Assembly: GCA_035760665.1 (NCBI GenBank)
Contig: DASTSN010000104.1
Coordinates: 1 to 64,000 of the forward strand
Length of the DNA stretch: 64,000 bases
Reading direction: 5' to 3'
From: DASTSN01 sp035760665
GTDB taxonomy: Bacteria > Bacteroidota > Bacteroidia > Chitinophagales > Chitinophagaceae
A program made the position numbers and the translations under genes. The notes under the pieces are model-generated. The model had not been told where the DNA came from. It saw only the letters and a program-made list of their open reading frames with translations, and made no database searches. Positions 8,664 to 17,368 of the stretch are shown here, piece by piece (the first letter of the stretch is position 1; each line of letters begins with the position of its first letter).

Positions 8664-9389
8664 CTATAAATATTGTGCGGCTCTTTGCAGATCTTCCGGC
8701 GTGTCAATTTCCACACCCATATAGTCCACAACGACCATTTTTAACGGTACTCCATTTTCGAGATAACGCAGGCACTCAATTTTTTCGGCAGCCTCAAGCG
8801 GTGTTACCGGCCATTGGGTAAACTGCAGTAAGGCCGTTTTACGAAATGCATATACACCAATGTGTTCGTAATAAGTTATTGCAATGTCTTTATTCCGCGG
8901 ATAGGGTATCACACTGCGGGAAAAGAAAAGTGAGTGCATGTTTTTATCTACGGCTACTTTTACATAGTTTGGATCGTTGATAAAAGTTTCTTCTTTCAGC
9001 ACCTGCATCAGGGAGGCCACCTGGATTGTTTCCGCGTCACGTCCTTCAAATACTGCCAGCAGTTTTTGTAAAGGTTCTTTTCTAACAAATGGTTCGTCGC
9101 CCTGCACGTTTACGATTATATCAACCTCCAGTTCTTCGGCTGCTTCGGCAATCCGGTCGCTTCCGCTTTCGTGCTGTTTTTTACTCATGAGAGCCCTGCC
9201 ACCGTGCGACGTAATTTCTGTAAATATGATATCACTGTCGGTTACCACAACCACGTCATCAAATAAGCCGGTTGCCCGGGTATTATCATACGTGTGACGG
9301 ATAACCGTTTTATCACCCAGTTGCTGCATCAGCTTAGCAGGAAACCGTGTAGCAGCATAACGTGCCGGTATCATGGCAATTTTTTTCAT
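8664..9389 (-). CDS. kdsB: 3-deoxy-manno-octulosonate cytidylyltransferase
   Basis: KdsB activates Kdo with CTP to CMP-Kdo, the donor for the inner core of lipopolysaccharide, in the cytosol. The 241-residue product has the expected length and motifs: IPARYAATRFPAKLM at the N-terminus (nucleotide-binding loop), VVTDSD near residue 50, NVQGDEPF near 95 (metal and nucleotide contacts), RSVIPYPR and HIGVYAFRKTALL. The frame allows an ATG four codons upstream, but MKKIAMIPARY at 9389 fits the family start. A -7 element lies upstream at 9413-9420. The gene is single, with the reductase convergent downstream. Confidence 0.95.
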   Translation of the reverse strand: MKKIAMIPARYAATRFPAKLMQQLGDKTVIRHTYDNTRATGLFDDVVVVTDSDIIFTEITSHGGRALMSKKQHESGSDRIAEAAEELEVDIIVNVQGDEPFVRKEPLQKLLAVFEGRDAETIQVASLMQVLKEETFINDPNYVKVAVDKNMHSLFFSRSVIPYPRNKDIAITYYEHIGVYAFRKTALLQFTQWPVTPLEAAEKIECLRYLENGVPLKMVVVDYMGVEIDTPEDLQRAAQYL

Positions 9390-9412
9390 GCGCAAATGCA
9401 ATTAATTCATTG

Positions 9413-9420
9413 CAAACATA
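9413..9420 (-). promoter_or_regulatory. -7 promoter element of kdsB
   Basis: On the minus strand this reads TATGTTTG, an exact TAnnTTTG match, 24 nt before the kdsB ATG. No TTTG is found at -33. Confidence 0.45.
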
Positions 9421-9525
9421 CGTCAGTAAAAAGAAACGAAATATTGCTGAAGAGGGGCACACACCAAATCTAACTAGTTCGTGGCGTTAGCCTTTCGTTC
9501 ATCATACGGAAATTAACAATCTTCT

Positions 9526-10353
9526 TTAACTGTCCAGCTTGCGAAAGGGCTTTTTCATCAGCAGGGCCAGGTCCTCATCCTGCTCATTTGGGTAATAACG
9601 ATCCAGCCCGTAACGAATTTGGGAAGGATCAAGTTTCTTGAATGTTCCCAGCAACCTGTCCCAGATTGACAATACAGCACCATAATTACTGTCTGTATAT
9701 GGTTGTTTAAAATGGTGATGAACCTTGTGCATATTGGGAGACACAAACAGGTAGCCGGCCGTCTTGTCAATCCAGGCTGGGAGCTGAATATTGGCATGGG
9801 TGATTTGCGTGGCAAAAACCAGGCAGGTTTGATAAATCATCACTGTGTACATGGGAGCGCCGGAAACCAGGACACCAGCCAGGAAAAAAATACCGCGTAA
9901 AACACTTTCCACCGGGTGATGCCGCAAACCAGTGGTGACGTCAACATTATTATCGGCATGGTGAATAATATGAAAACGCCAAAGGAATTTTACTTTATGT
10001 TCCGTTATGTGCACCAGCCAGCCGCCAAAAAAATCAAGCAACAGAAATCCCAGCAGAATCGTGCCACCGGCGGAAGCATTTAGCCAGTAAGCAAGACCAA
10101 ACTGCTGCACACGGCACCAATCGGACAGTAAAACGATGACAACGGCGAAACCGGTGTGAATCACCAGGTGTATCACGGTAAAAGTCAGGTTGACAGCGGC
10201 ATGCCGGATTTTATTTTTTTTATAATGCAGCGAGAGCAGCGGGATAGCGCCTTCCAGTGCCCACAGCAACAGCATCCCTGCAACCAGGAAAATCATGCGC
10301 TCAACGGGCCGTTCGTCCAGTGTTTGAAAATAGGCTATAAACCTGTCCCACAT
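9526..10353 (-). CDS. Sterol desaturase / fatty acid hydroxylase family membrane protein
   Basis: The 275-residue integral membrane protein belongs to the di-iron fatty acid hydroxylase superfamily. Histidine motifs that would bind iron are visible in order: HITEH (about residue 115), FHIIHHAD (about 127-133), HANI and NMHKVHHHF (about 208-216). Hydrophobic segments at about 18-40, 52-78 and 93-112 precede the histidine cluster, with two more at about 150-180. Members hydroxylate or desaturate lipids using O2 and electrons from a redox partner; the substrate here is unknown. It is followed by kdsB in the same direction after 136 bp and preceded by a DUF2007 gene 58 bp away. Confidence 0.85.
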   Translation of the reverse strand: MWDRFIAYFQTLDERPVERMIFLVAGMLLLWALEGAIPLLSLHYKKNKIRHAAVNLTFTVIHLVIHTGFAVVIVLLSDWCRVQQFGLAYWLNASAGGTILLGFLLLDFFGGWLVHITEHKVKFLWRFHIIHHADNNVDVTTGLRHHPVESVLRGIFFLAGVLVSGAPMYTVMIYQTCLVFATQITHANIQLPAWIDKTAGYLFVSPNMHKVHHHFKQPYTDSNYGAVLSIWDRLLGTFKKLDPSQIRYGLDRYYPNEQDEDLALLMKKPFRKLDS

Positions 10354-10411
10354 AAGGCAGAGATTTTGTCAACAAAAGGTACAAGGAATTTTTGAAATAT
10401 AATGGAGAGGT

Positions 10412-10645
10412 TTATTCCGGTGATTGAGCCGGGTGTTCAAACCGTTTCAGCAATTCCAGTGCCCGCTGCACCTGTGGTTCAATAACCATTAGCTTAATGC
10501 CGCCGATGGCATTGGATAAAAACGGATCAATGGTAACGGAATATTCGTCCTGCAAATGACAGTTGATAAACTCGTCATGCAGCCGGCCCAGCATGATGTG
10601 GGCGGTGATGTAATTATCATATGAGCGAACGGCAACGTATTTCAC
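10412..10645 (-). CDS. DUF2007-type small protein
   Basis: The 77-residue product begins MKYVAVRSYDNYITAHIMLGRLHDEFINCHLQDE and ends with a helix followed by a polar tail. This matches the DUF2007 (putative signal-transducing) family, which folds like PII/ACT-type ferredoxin-like domains and is often annotated only by name. There are no catalytic residues. It lies between dnaN and the desaturase-like gene on the same strand, 65 bp downstream of dnaN, so co-transcription with dnaN is possible. No specific function can be assigned. Confidence 0.75.
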   Translation of the reverse strand: MKYVAVRSYDNYITAHIMLGRLHDEFINCHLQDEYSVTIDPFLSNAIGGIKLMVIEPQVQRALELLKRFEHPAQSPE

Positions 10646-10710
10646 AAAAAGTAAAAACCACCGAACAGTTTCGATGGTTGGTTTTGTTTTGTATAATATT
10701 CAGCGGTCAA

Positions 10711-11826
10711 TCAGCTGTTCAGCATCAAAGGCATGACCAGCATTAGCAGCTCTTCCTCATCTCCCTGTTCCACCGGTTTAATGATGCCAGCTTTGGTGGG
10801 TGTAGACAGTTCCATTTTTACTTCTTCACTATCTGTGGCGTTGAGCATTTCTATCAAAAACTTTGCATTGAAAGCAATAGTAATGTCTTCGCCATCGTAC
10901 TGGCATTTCATCCGCTCGTTTCCTTCAAAGCTAAAATCCACATCCTGGGCGGCCAGTTGTAACTCACTGCCACTGATGTTCAGTGCCACCTGGTTGGTAC
11001 TTTTATTACTGAACACGCTGACCCGTCGCAACGCACTCTGAAAATCATTTTTGTTTACCGTCAGCTTATAAGGATTATCGGTGGGAATGACCACTTTGTA
11101 ATCTGGAAACCGTGCATCAATCAGCCGGCAGCTCATTTGAGTAGTTCCATGCTTTACAAACAGGTGGTTGCTATTATAGCTGATTGTGATATCATCCTCG
11201 TTATCGGGTATTGCCGCCTTGAGCAGGTTCAGTGGTTTACGGGGCACGATGAATGAATCTGTTTTTGTAGAAGCCGCATCTTTTCGTTTATAACGCACGA
11301 GGCGATGTGCATCTGTGGCAACAAACTGAATGCCTTTTTTATCCAGTTCAAAGAAAACACCTGTCATGGCCGGCCTTAAATCATCGTTACTGGTGGCAAA
11401 CAGGGTTTTATTGATGGCGGTTACCAGGGCAGTTGCCTTCATATCAAACGAGGTGGTGTCATCGGCCGCCGGTTCTTTGGGAAAATTATCGGGGTTTTCG
11501 CCCATCACTTTATACTTACCGTTATCGCTGGTGATTTCAATGGCGAAATTTTTATCAATATTAAAGCTGAGCGGCTGGTCGGGGATGTTTTTCAGCGAAT
11601 CCATGAGGATTTTAGCCGGAATACATACTTTACCGCTGTCCTTTGCCTCAATATCTAATTGTACCCGCATCACGGTTTCCAGGTCGGTAGCCACGACAGT
11701 CAGCTTGTTTTTTTCCACCTCAAACAAAAAGTCTTCCAGGATGGGCAGTACGGTATTGGCGTTGATGACGCCGGCAATGTGCTGAAGCTGTTTCAATAAA
11801 GCCGAAGAGGAAACGATAAATTTCAT
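10711..11826 (-). CDS. dnaN: DNA polymerase III beta subunit (sliding clamp)
   Basis: DnaN is the ring-shaped processivity clamp of the replicative polymerase. The 371-residue product has the family length and its three similar domains: MKFIVSSSALLKQLQHIAGVINANTVLPILEDFLFE opens domain I, a middle domain contains VFFELDKKGIQFVATDAHRLVRYKR, and the C-terminus ends LVMPLMLNS in place of the usual MPMRL. The frame stays open 44 codons upstream, but the ATG at 11826 matches the universal family start and lies 18 nt after a -7-like element. dnaA is not adjacent, so this is not evidence for a replication origin here. Confidence 0.97.
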   Translation of the reverse strand: MKFIVSSSALLKQLQHIAGVINANTVLPILEDFLFEVEKNKLTVVATDLETVMRVQLDIEAKDSGKVCIPAKILMDSLKNIPDQPLSFNIDKNFAIEITSDNGKYKVMGENPDNFPKEPAADDTTSFDMKATALVTAINKTLFATSNDDLRPAMTGVFFELDKKGIQFVATDAHRLVRYKRKDAASTKTDSFIVPRKPLNLLKAAIPDNEDDITISYNSNHLFVKHGTTQMSCRLIDARFPDYKVVIPTDNPYKLTVNKNDFQSALRRVSVFSNKSTNQVALNISGSELQLAAQDVDFSFEGNERMKCQYDGEDITIAFNAKFLIEMLNATDSEEVKMELSTPTKAGIIKPVEQGDEEELLMLVMPLMLNS

Positions 11827-11843
11827 CTGTAATTGGTTTGGGG

Positions 11844-11873
11844 CGAAACTACTGATTTTTAAATTACAGCCAA
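11844..11873 (-). promoter_or_regulatory. Candidate dnaN promoter
   Basis: On the minus strand TTG (11873-11871), a 19-nt spacer and TAGTTTCG (11851-11844) resemble the Bacteroidota promoter with one mismatch in the -7 element (TTCG for TTTG). Confidence 0.45.
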
Positions 11874-12005
11874 CAACAAATGCCCCGGCGTGGAATACTT
11901 TCCGGCAACTGTGCATATGTAACAAAACGCCTGGTGCCGGGCGTGGTTGGGGTGCCAAATTTATGCAGCTGATATGCCGCCCCTTCGTATCTTTCTTGTT
12001 TCAAA

Positions 12006-13328
12006 ATGAGGGCTATGCTGGATAAATTATTTGGCAGGAAGAAAAAAACAGAACCTGATCCTGATATTCACTTTGGCCGGTATTCGGATAATAATAAACC
12101 GGTGCAAAAGGTTAACCGCTGGACAGATGCAGACAGTTTATTTAAAGAAAAGAAATACCACGAGAGCATTGATGCCTTTTTCGATTATATCACCGATGAT
12201 ACTGAACAAAACGTGGTGCACGAACGAAAAGGCAGCGAAGGGCGGTTTTACTTTTACCAGGGTTCCAAAGTGGTGCGGGGCAGTTATGACAACGAACGGC
12301 TGCAGGCAGAAGTAACGCTGGCAAAAATGCCACAGCCCAGCGTGCCGGTGATGCGCCGCTTGCTGGAAATGAATTTCAACCTTTATTACAGCCGGTTTGC
12401 CTTGCAGGACGACCGCCTTTGCATGCGGTTTGATACGGACATCGAAACGGCCAACCCCAGTAAACTGTATTATGGGTTCAAAGAGCTTTCCACCAAGGCC
12501 GATAAACAGGACGATTTGCTGGTACAGGATTTTACCATCCTGCAGACATCGGATACCGAACACATTACCGACTTGCCCGTGGAAGAAAAAGAGGTCAAAT
12601 TCAGGTTTCTGCAACAATGGCTGAAAGAAACAACGGAGCTGGTGGCTGGCCTGGATGCTGATAAGTTTTCAGGTGGTATTGCATACCTGCTGCTGGCACT
12701 CGCTTACCGCATTGACTACCTGCTGGTGCCAGATGGTAAACTGCTAAACGAACTGGAGAAAATTGTTGAAATTTATTTCATTAAAGACGAACGCCCGGTT
12801 CCTGAAAAGAACCGCGACATGCTGGAGGCTCTTAAACTATGGCAAGCAAAAACACGGGAAGAAGTATTTCCCTGCCTCTTTAAAACAAAGCACACCTTTG
12901 CAATAGTAATGCCGCAGAACTATAAAACAGTTGCCGATGCATTGTACAATGCAAACCAAAGTGCTGCGTGGTTCCGGGATAACAATTACCCGCAGATTGC
13001 CCTGCAGATTTGCGAATACGGCATAGCTTACAGTCAGTATTCCTACAGCCTGCCGAGACCGGTTACTGAACTTTTTCAGTTATTCATGAATGTGATCTAT
13101 GGCAATTTCTTTAACGCTCTTGGCTTTAAGAAAGTCTATTATAATGCCGCCAATGGTCAGTTTGCTATGGAAGCAATCGCAGAAAAAATAAAATCGATAC
13201 AGGATAACTGGAAAAACAAATTCCCCCTGTTTAACTTCCGGGCCGAAAACCTGCGCTACGATAACCTGTTGAATTTTGCACTGTCGTTTACCACGGAACT
13301 GGAATTTTTAAATTTTGAAACCAAATAA
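12006..13328 (+). CDS. Hypothetical protein with YbjN/chaperone-like domain
   Basis: The 440-residue protein has no signal peptide and is probably cytosolic. After a basic N-terminus (DKLFGRKKK) and a short helical stretch it contains a domain at about residues 75-175 (GRFYFYQGSKVVRGSYDNERL, LLEMNFNLYYSRFALQDDRLCMRFDTD, FKELSTKADKQDDLL). By eye this resembles the YbjN / type III secretion chaperone-like fold. The rest is mainly helical with aromatic residues and no recognised catalytic motif. Either ATG 12006 or ATG 12015 could be the start. The protease gene follows after 2 bp and its C-terminus carries a similar domain, so the two are probably co-expressed partners. The function is unknown. 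Confidence 0.7.
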   Translation: MRAMLDKLFGRKKKTEPDPDIHFGRYSDNNKPVQKVNRWTDADSLFKEKKYHESIDAFFDYITDDTEQNVVHERKGSEGRFYFYQGSKVVRGSYDNERLQAEVTLAKMPQPSVPVMRRLLEMNFNLYYSRFALQDDRLCMRFDTDIETANPSKLYYGFKELSTKADKQDDLLVQDFTILQTSDTEHITDLPVEEKEVKFRFLQQWLKETTELVAGLDADKFSGGIAYLLLALAYRIDYLLVPDGKLLNELEKIVEIYFIKDERPVPEKNRDMLEALKLWQAKTREEVFPCLFKTKHTFAIVMPQNYKTVADALYNANQSAAWFRDNNYPQIALQICEYGIAYSQYSYSLPRPVTELFQLFMNVIYGNFFNALGFKKVYYNAANGQFAMEAIAEKIKSIQDNWKNKFPLFNFRAENLRYDNLLNFALSFTTELEFLNFETK

Positions 13329-13330
13329 TC

Positions 13331-14437
13331 ATGGAGCCCACGTTGCAAACCATCATTGAACAGTTTCAGCCAGCCGTGGTGCAAATTGCCACACAAACCG
13401 GCACCGGTACCGGTTTTTATATCAGGGAGTTTGATTTGATTATTACGAATGATCATGTGGTGGATGAAAATGCAGAAGTTACCATTGCCGGAAAAACCTT
13501 CGACAAAACACTTTCCCGGGTGTGGTATACCGATCGAAAACACGACCTGGCATTTCTGGAACCGCCCAAAAATACCCCCCTGCCCGAAATAAAGCTTGGC
13601 CATTACGAAACTCTTCACGACGGCGATGAGGTGGTTGCAATCGGACATCCCTATGGCTTAAACTATACAGCCACACAGGGTGTCATTTCAAAAGTTGACC
13701 GTATCAGGGAAGGGCTGAAATTTATACAAATTGACGCAGCAATCAATCCCGGTAACAGCGGCGGCCCGCTCGTGAACCAGCAGGGAGAGGTCATCGGCGT
13801 GAATTCATTTATTATTCGCGGGGGCGACAATCTTGGCTTTGCCCTGCCGGTAAATTACCTGCGGGAAGCACTGCAGTTATATGTACCCAATAAAGGGCAA
13901 CCATCAACAAGGTGCTTCAGTTGTGGTTTTTTAGTGCTGCCATCTAATATTGATGCAGGTAAATATTGTCCCAGTTGCGGTACGGAAGTAAAGTTGCCCG
14001 AACTGCCACTGCGGGAGGCAGAACCAACCGGTACTGCCAAAGTGATTGAAGATATCCTTAAAGACCTTGGCAAAGATATCAAGCTTGCAAGAGAGGGTGT
14101 CAACAACTGGAGTGTCAAAGAAGGCTCTGCCAAAATCAGGATTACTTACAACCCGGAAAATTTTTTTGTGGCTGGCGATGCCTACCTGTGCCAGCTGCCA
14201 ACAGATGCCACGAAAATAAAACCGCTCTACCAGTTTCTCTTAAGCGAAAATTACCGGCTGAACGGCCTTGTATTCAGTTGTGTAAAACAAAATATTGTTT
14301 TGTCCCGTGTAATCTATGACCTGGATATGACCCGTGAAAACGGTGCTCAAACCTTCCGGCAGCTGTTTCAAAAGGCAGATGAATACGATGATTTGCTAAA
14401 GAAAGAATTTAGCTGTGCGGATCGCCTTGAAGAATAG
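13331..14437 (+). CDS. Cytosolic trypsin-like serine protease with zinc ribbon and YbjN-like domain
   Basis: The 368-residue product begins with a trypsin-like (S1C/HtrA-type) protease domain. The triad is visible as His42 (NDHVVDE), Asp72 (KHDLAFL) and Ser143 (NPGNSGGPL). There is no signal peptide or membrane segment, unlike most HtrA proteases, and no PDZ domain. Instead a zinc ribbon follows (C195-x2-C198 and C213-x2-C216), then a C-terminal domain at about 255-360 (YNPENFFVAGDAYL ... QFLLSENYRLNGLVFS ... DLDMTRENGAQTFRQLFQKADEYDDLL) resembling the one in the upstream neighbour. The start is 2 bp after the previous stop, so translation is probably coupled. The substrate is unknown; a protein-quality or signalling role is inference. 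Confidence 0.82.
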   Translation: MEPTLQTIIEQFQPAVVQIATQTGTGTGFYIREFDLIITNDHVVDENAEVTIAGKTFDKTLSRVWYTDRKHDLAFLEPPKNTPLPEIKLGHYETLHDGDEVVAIGHPYGLNYTATQGVISKVDRIREGLKFIQIDAAINPGNSGGPLVNQQGEVIGVNSFIIRGGDNLGFALPVNYLREALQLYVPNKGQPSTRCFSCGFLVLPSNIDAGKYCPSCGTEVKLPELPLREAEPTGTAKVIEDILKDLGKDIKLAREGVNNWSVKEGSAKIRITYNPENFFVAGDAYLCQLPTDATKIKPLYQFLLSENYRLNGLVFSCVKQNIVLSRVIYDLDMTRENGAQTFRQLFQKADEYDDLLKKEFSCADRLEE

Positions 14438-14494
14438 AAACGGTGTGTACCAGACACATATAAAATAATTTTAATTTTTCAGCGTTTTAATTAA

Positions 14495-14516
14495 ACCAGT
14501 CTCGGTGTGGACTGGT
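14495..14516 (+). other. Leader hairpin before the repeat-protein gene
   Basis: ACCAGTC (14495-14501) and GACTGGT (14510-14516) form a perfect 7-bp stem with an 8-nt loop, 31 nt before the ATG at 14547. No T run follows, so it is more likely a leader structure or operator than a terminator. Confidence 0.4.
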
Positions 14517-14546
14517 AACTTGTTATATCCAATTATTCTAAAACCA

Positions 14547-17312
14547 ATGAAAAATCCATACCGGTTCATAGCAACTTGCAGCTTTTCCTTGCTGTTGCAA
14601 TCAACTTTTTCCCAGGAGCTGAAAAGTATTTATCATAATACACTTCGCCAGGATGGTATGAACGCCAGTGCCTGGTTATTTGGTGTAAGTACAGGCGCTT
14701 CTTTTAGTGCAGGCAGCAACGAAAACACGCTTTTCCGGGGTAATAGTATGGCCACCAGGTTATTTGCCCGGTATCAAGTAGGAAATATTGGTGTAGGTCT
14801 TTCCAGCGGTATTATCCCGGGCAGCATCAGTGATAATGCTGTCAACCGGTTTATTATTGACAGAAAATTTCCACAAGACCAGCTGCAGGTTAGCAAAGCA
14901 AATCCCTTTAACAGTTATTTTTTAGCAGGTCCTGCTATTTCAATGGGCAAAAAGGTGCAGATAAATGCCGATCTGCAGGCAGGCGTGTTTTTTAATAATC
15001 CCGGCAGCCTCTCCATCAACCAGCTCGGGGCCAGTCGTTCCCTCTACCGTTTTGATGCGGGTGGCAAAACCATTTTCCCCGGATTTTCGGGCGGTATACA
15101 AATCGCTTACCCGCTTAATCAGTCGACTCGTTTTGTTATTCATACGGATTACCTGCAGTCAGCAGCTTCAGTACTGCTATACGATCCACAGCGGGGAGTT
15201 GATGTTGCAACAACACTTAACCGTGATGTGAAACTGATCACCGCGGGCATTGGTATTGTCAAAACCTTTGGCAACAGAGAATCCGGTAGCGGACTTGCTA
15301 CGGGAAAAAAGCATGTGGGGAATGTAAAATACGAAGATATACGGTTGAACAGGGAAAGCGGCAGCGGTATGGCTACGGGTAAAAGGGTGCTTCCCACTGT
15401 CAATAAGCGGGATATTGCCATTGATGAGTCAGGTGTTCACCGGATGCAGACTGCTGGCTGTGGACCTGTTATACAGACAATGACCCATGCCGATGGCAGC
15501 CAGGAAACATGGCAGTTTGCCTGCCCGCAAGATGCAGCGGCGTATCAGCGTATGTCGACGAATATCTCCGTTCCCCGCCAAACGCCAGGTACAGGATTTG
15601 GTGAAAAACTTTCAGCGCCAACAATCATCCACCGCGATATTGCTGCAAGAAATATTTTGGTGGGCCGTGTACGCTGGTCCCCATCATCGGCTGAAGCAAA
15701 TGGAATTGTTACAAATAAAAACAGGATTTTATCTGATAACAGAATAAAAGCGCCGGTGCCTGAAGCTATACTTGTAAACATTTATGCGCGGGAAACGGGC
15801 AGCGGCATGGCATCCGGAAAAAGATCAAGGGAAACCGGATCGGGCATGGCAACTGGCCGAAGACAATATCAGCCGGTCTTTATACAAGAAGGCGATACGT
15901 CCGGCAATGAATGGGGAATTGTAAAATCAAACCCTTTATATATTGGTAACAGCCAGGGCGGAACAAATCCTTTATTCGAAACAAATACCAAAACAGCTAC
16001 TGGTGATCTGGATGGCGATGGCGTACCCGAATTATCAGTTTTTCTGTTGGATGCACTCAGCGGCGCTACAGTAGCGACTACAACAACAGAAACCGGTGGC
16101 TCATTCTTTTTTGCCAATTTACCTGCCGGCAATTATATCGTAAAAGTGAAAGGTTCCGTGTGGGCAAAAAAATCGTATGATGTAACCGTCAATTCAAAAT
16201 CAGACTGGGCAGGAGAAATACGATCCGCAGATGATGCCTGGCAATTGGAATTAGCAACCGATACAGGCAGTGTGGAAACGGCCCGGGCACTGATAAAAAC
16301 AAAAACAAAATCAAACCAGTCAAATGACAGGACAAACAGTAGTAGCCTGGTTTGGAGCCCCCGCTCCAATATAATAATGAACAAGAGTATCGGTGATTTG
16401 GATGGCGATGGTATTCCTGAAATGGTAATAGGGTCTGCCATTTCAGATTTTGGTATGTCAAGAATTGCAGACGGTAATTTACCCAATGCTTTGCAGGCGG
16501 GTCAGCCTATTCCCGGCATTATTGTGAAAGGAGGGAAAAATCCGGGAGGCAACCTGCGAACTGCTTTGACAGATGAAAATGGCGAGTTTGTATTTACAGC
16601 ACTGGCACCGGGCAGCTATATGTTTACCACAGTACTGAACTACTATATCAACGAAGAAGCCGTCATATCGGTAGGAGTAGATGACGGGTTGCAAACAATC
16701 GTAACCAGTGAGTCTAATTTGACAAGCGGGAAAGACTCGGCCATTTTAAAAGATGCGCATACTTTGCACACCAGCAATGATAACCAGTTAAAGGCACAAA
16801 ATAACAATACTGTTCGCAGCAACCGTACGGATAATGCTATTATGCAGGATATCAATGGCAATAATAGCACGAATATCGCTATTGACGAACCGGGTGTATT
16901 AAAAACAAATAGTAATAGCGGACCCGTGAAATGGATGGCGCCGGAATCAATAAAAAAGGAAATTTTAAACGCACAAAACACGATTGCTTCACAAGTAAGC
17001 TTATTGAACGAACTTGACACACGGCTGGCAAGCACTAAGCAGCAGGATCCTGCATCAGCCGTAACGATTCATACTGCATTAAAAACTCAGCAAGCTGTTT
17101 TGAATAACTTGTACCAGGTGCTGGGCGATTTGCCAACAAAAGAAAAAACGACAGCTATACATGACCTGCAACAGGTGGCCCGGCAGGATGAGTTGGCTTT
17201 CCAATTGCTGCAACAAGTGCTTTCGCAGCAGGGAGCTTCTTATCAATCTATTTCAAATGTTTTGAAAACAAAACATGATACGGTAAAAAATTCAATCAGT
17301 AATATTCGCTGA
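14547..17312 (+). CDS. Large secreted protein with RE(S/T)GSGMATGK repeats and SdrD_B-like domains
   Basis: The start ATG at 14547 opens a signal peptide (MKNPYRFIATCSFSLLLQST, cleaved near FSQ), giving a 921-residue exported protein. Residues about 25-240 look like an outer-membrane barrel-like region (repeated short strands, GIGIVKTFG at the end). Next come four copies of a motif RE(S/T)GSG(M/L)A(T/S)G(K/R)(K/R), coded at 15276, 15351, 15789 and 15828. Two calcium-binding-like loops GDLDGDG(V/I)PE (coded near 16002 and 16395) each precede a prealbumin-like beta domain (FFFANLPAGNYIVKVKG; FVFTALAPGSYMFTTV) of the SdrD_B/carboxypeptidase-regulatory type. Two IAIDE(S/P)GV segments and a C-terminal glutamine-rich helical region complete it. 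The function is unknown; a cell-surface or periplasmic structural role is plausible. Confidence 0.75.
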   Translation: MKNPYRFIATCSFSLLLQSTFSQELKSIYHNTLRQDGMNASAWLFGVSTGASFSAGSNENTLFRGNSMATRLFARYQVGNIGVGLSSGIIPGSISDNAVNRFIIDRKFPQDQLQVSKANPFNSYFLAGPAISMGKKVQINADLQAGVFFNNPGSLSINQLGASRSLYRFDAGGKTIFPGFSGGIQIAYPLNQSTRFVIHTDYLQSAASVLLYDPQRGVDVATTLNRDVKLITAGIGIVKTFGNRESGSGLATGKKHVGNVKYEDIRLNRESGSGMATGKRVLPTVNKRDIAIDESGVHRMQTAGCGPVIQTMTHADGSQETWQFACPQDAAAYQRMSTNISVPRQTPGTGFGEKLSAPTIIHRDIAARNILVGRVRWSPSSAEANGIVTNKNRILSDNRIKAPVPEAILVNIYARETGSGMASGKRSRETGSGMATGRRQYQPVFIQEGDTSGNEWGIVKSNPLYIGNSQGGTNPLFETNTKTATGDLDGDGVPELSVFLLDALSGATVATTTTETGGSFFFANLPAGNYIVKVKGSVWAKKSYDVTVNSKSDWAGEIRSADDAWQLELATDTGSVETARALIKTKTKSNQSNDRTNSSSLVWSPRSNIIMNKSIGDLDGDGIPEMVIGSAISDFGMSRIADGNLPNALQAGQPIPGIIVKGGKNPGGNLRTALTDENGEFVFTALAPGSYMFTTVLNYYINEEAVISVGVDDGLQTIVTSESNLTSGKDSAILKDAHTLHTSNDNQLKAQNNNTVRSNRTDNAIMQDINGNNSTNIAIDEPGVLKTNSNSGPVKWMAPESIKKEILNAQNTIASQVSLLNELDTRLASTKQQDPASAVTIHTALKTQQAVLNNLYQVLGDLPTKEKTTAIHDLQQVARQDELAFQLLQQVLSQQGASYQSISNVLKTKHDTVKNSISNIR
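15276..15863 (+). repeat. Four-copy coding repeat RE(S/T)GSG(M/L)A(T/S)G
   Basis: 36-bp units at 15276-15311, 15351-15386, 15789-15824 and 15828-15863 encode variants of RESGSGMATGKR. The last two are separated by one codon. The nucleotide sequences have diverged at third positions while the peptide is kept, which suggests selection on the protein. Confidence 0.8.
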
Positions 17313-17354
17313 AAGAACTAAGTGATTTCTTTCAAGAGCAACGCCGGACTTTTT

Positions 17355-17362
17355 TACTTTTG
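17355..17362 (+). promoter_or_regulatory. -7 promoter element of recX
   Basis: TACTTTTG is an exact TAnnTTTG match only 6 nt before the recX ATG at 17369. The alternative TTG start at 17360 lies within this element and is therefore unlikely. The -33 region has only TTTC. Confidence 0.45.
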
Positions 17363-17368
17363 GGCTGT

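Noticed and set aside
10711..11826. dnaN as evidence for a replication origin in this window
   Set aside because: dnaA and DnaA-box clusters were not seen; dnaN is often separate from dnaA in Bacteroidota.
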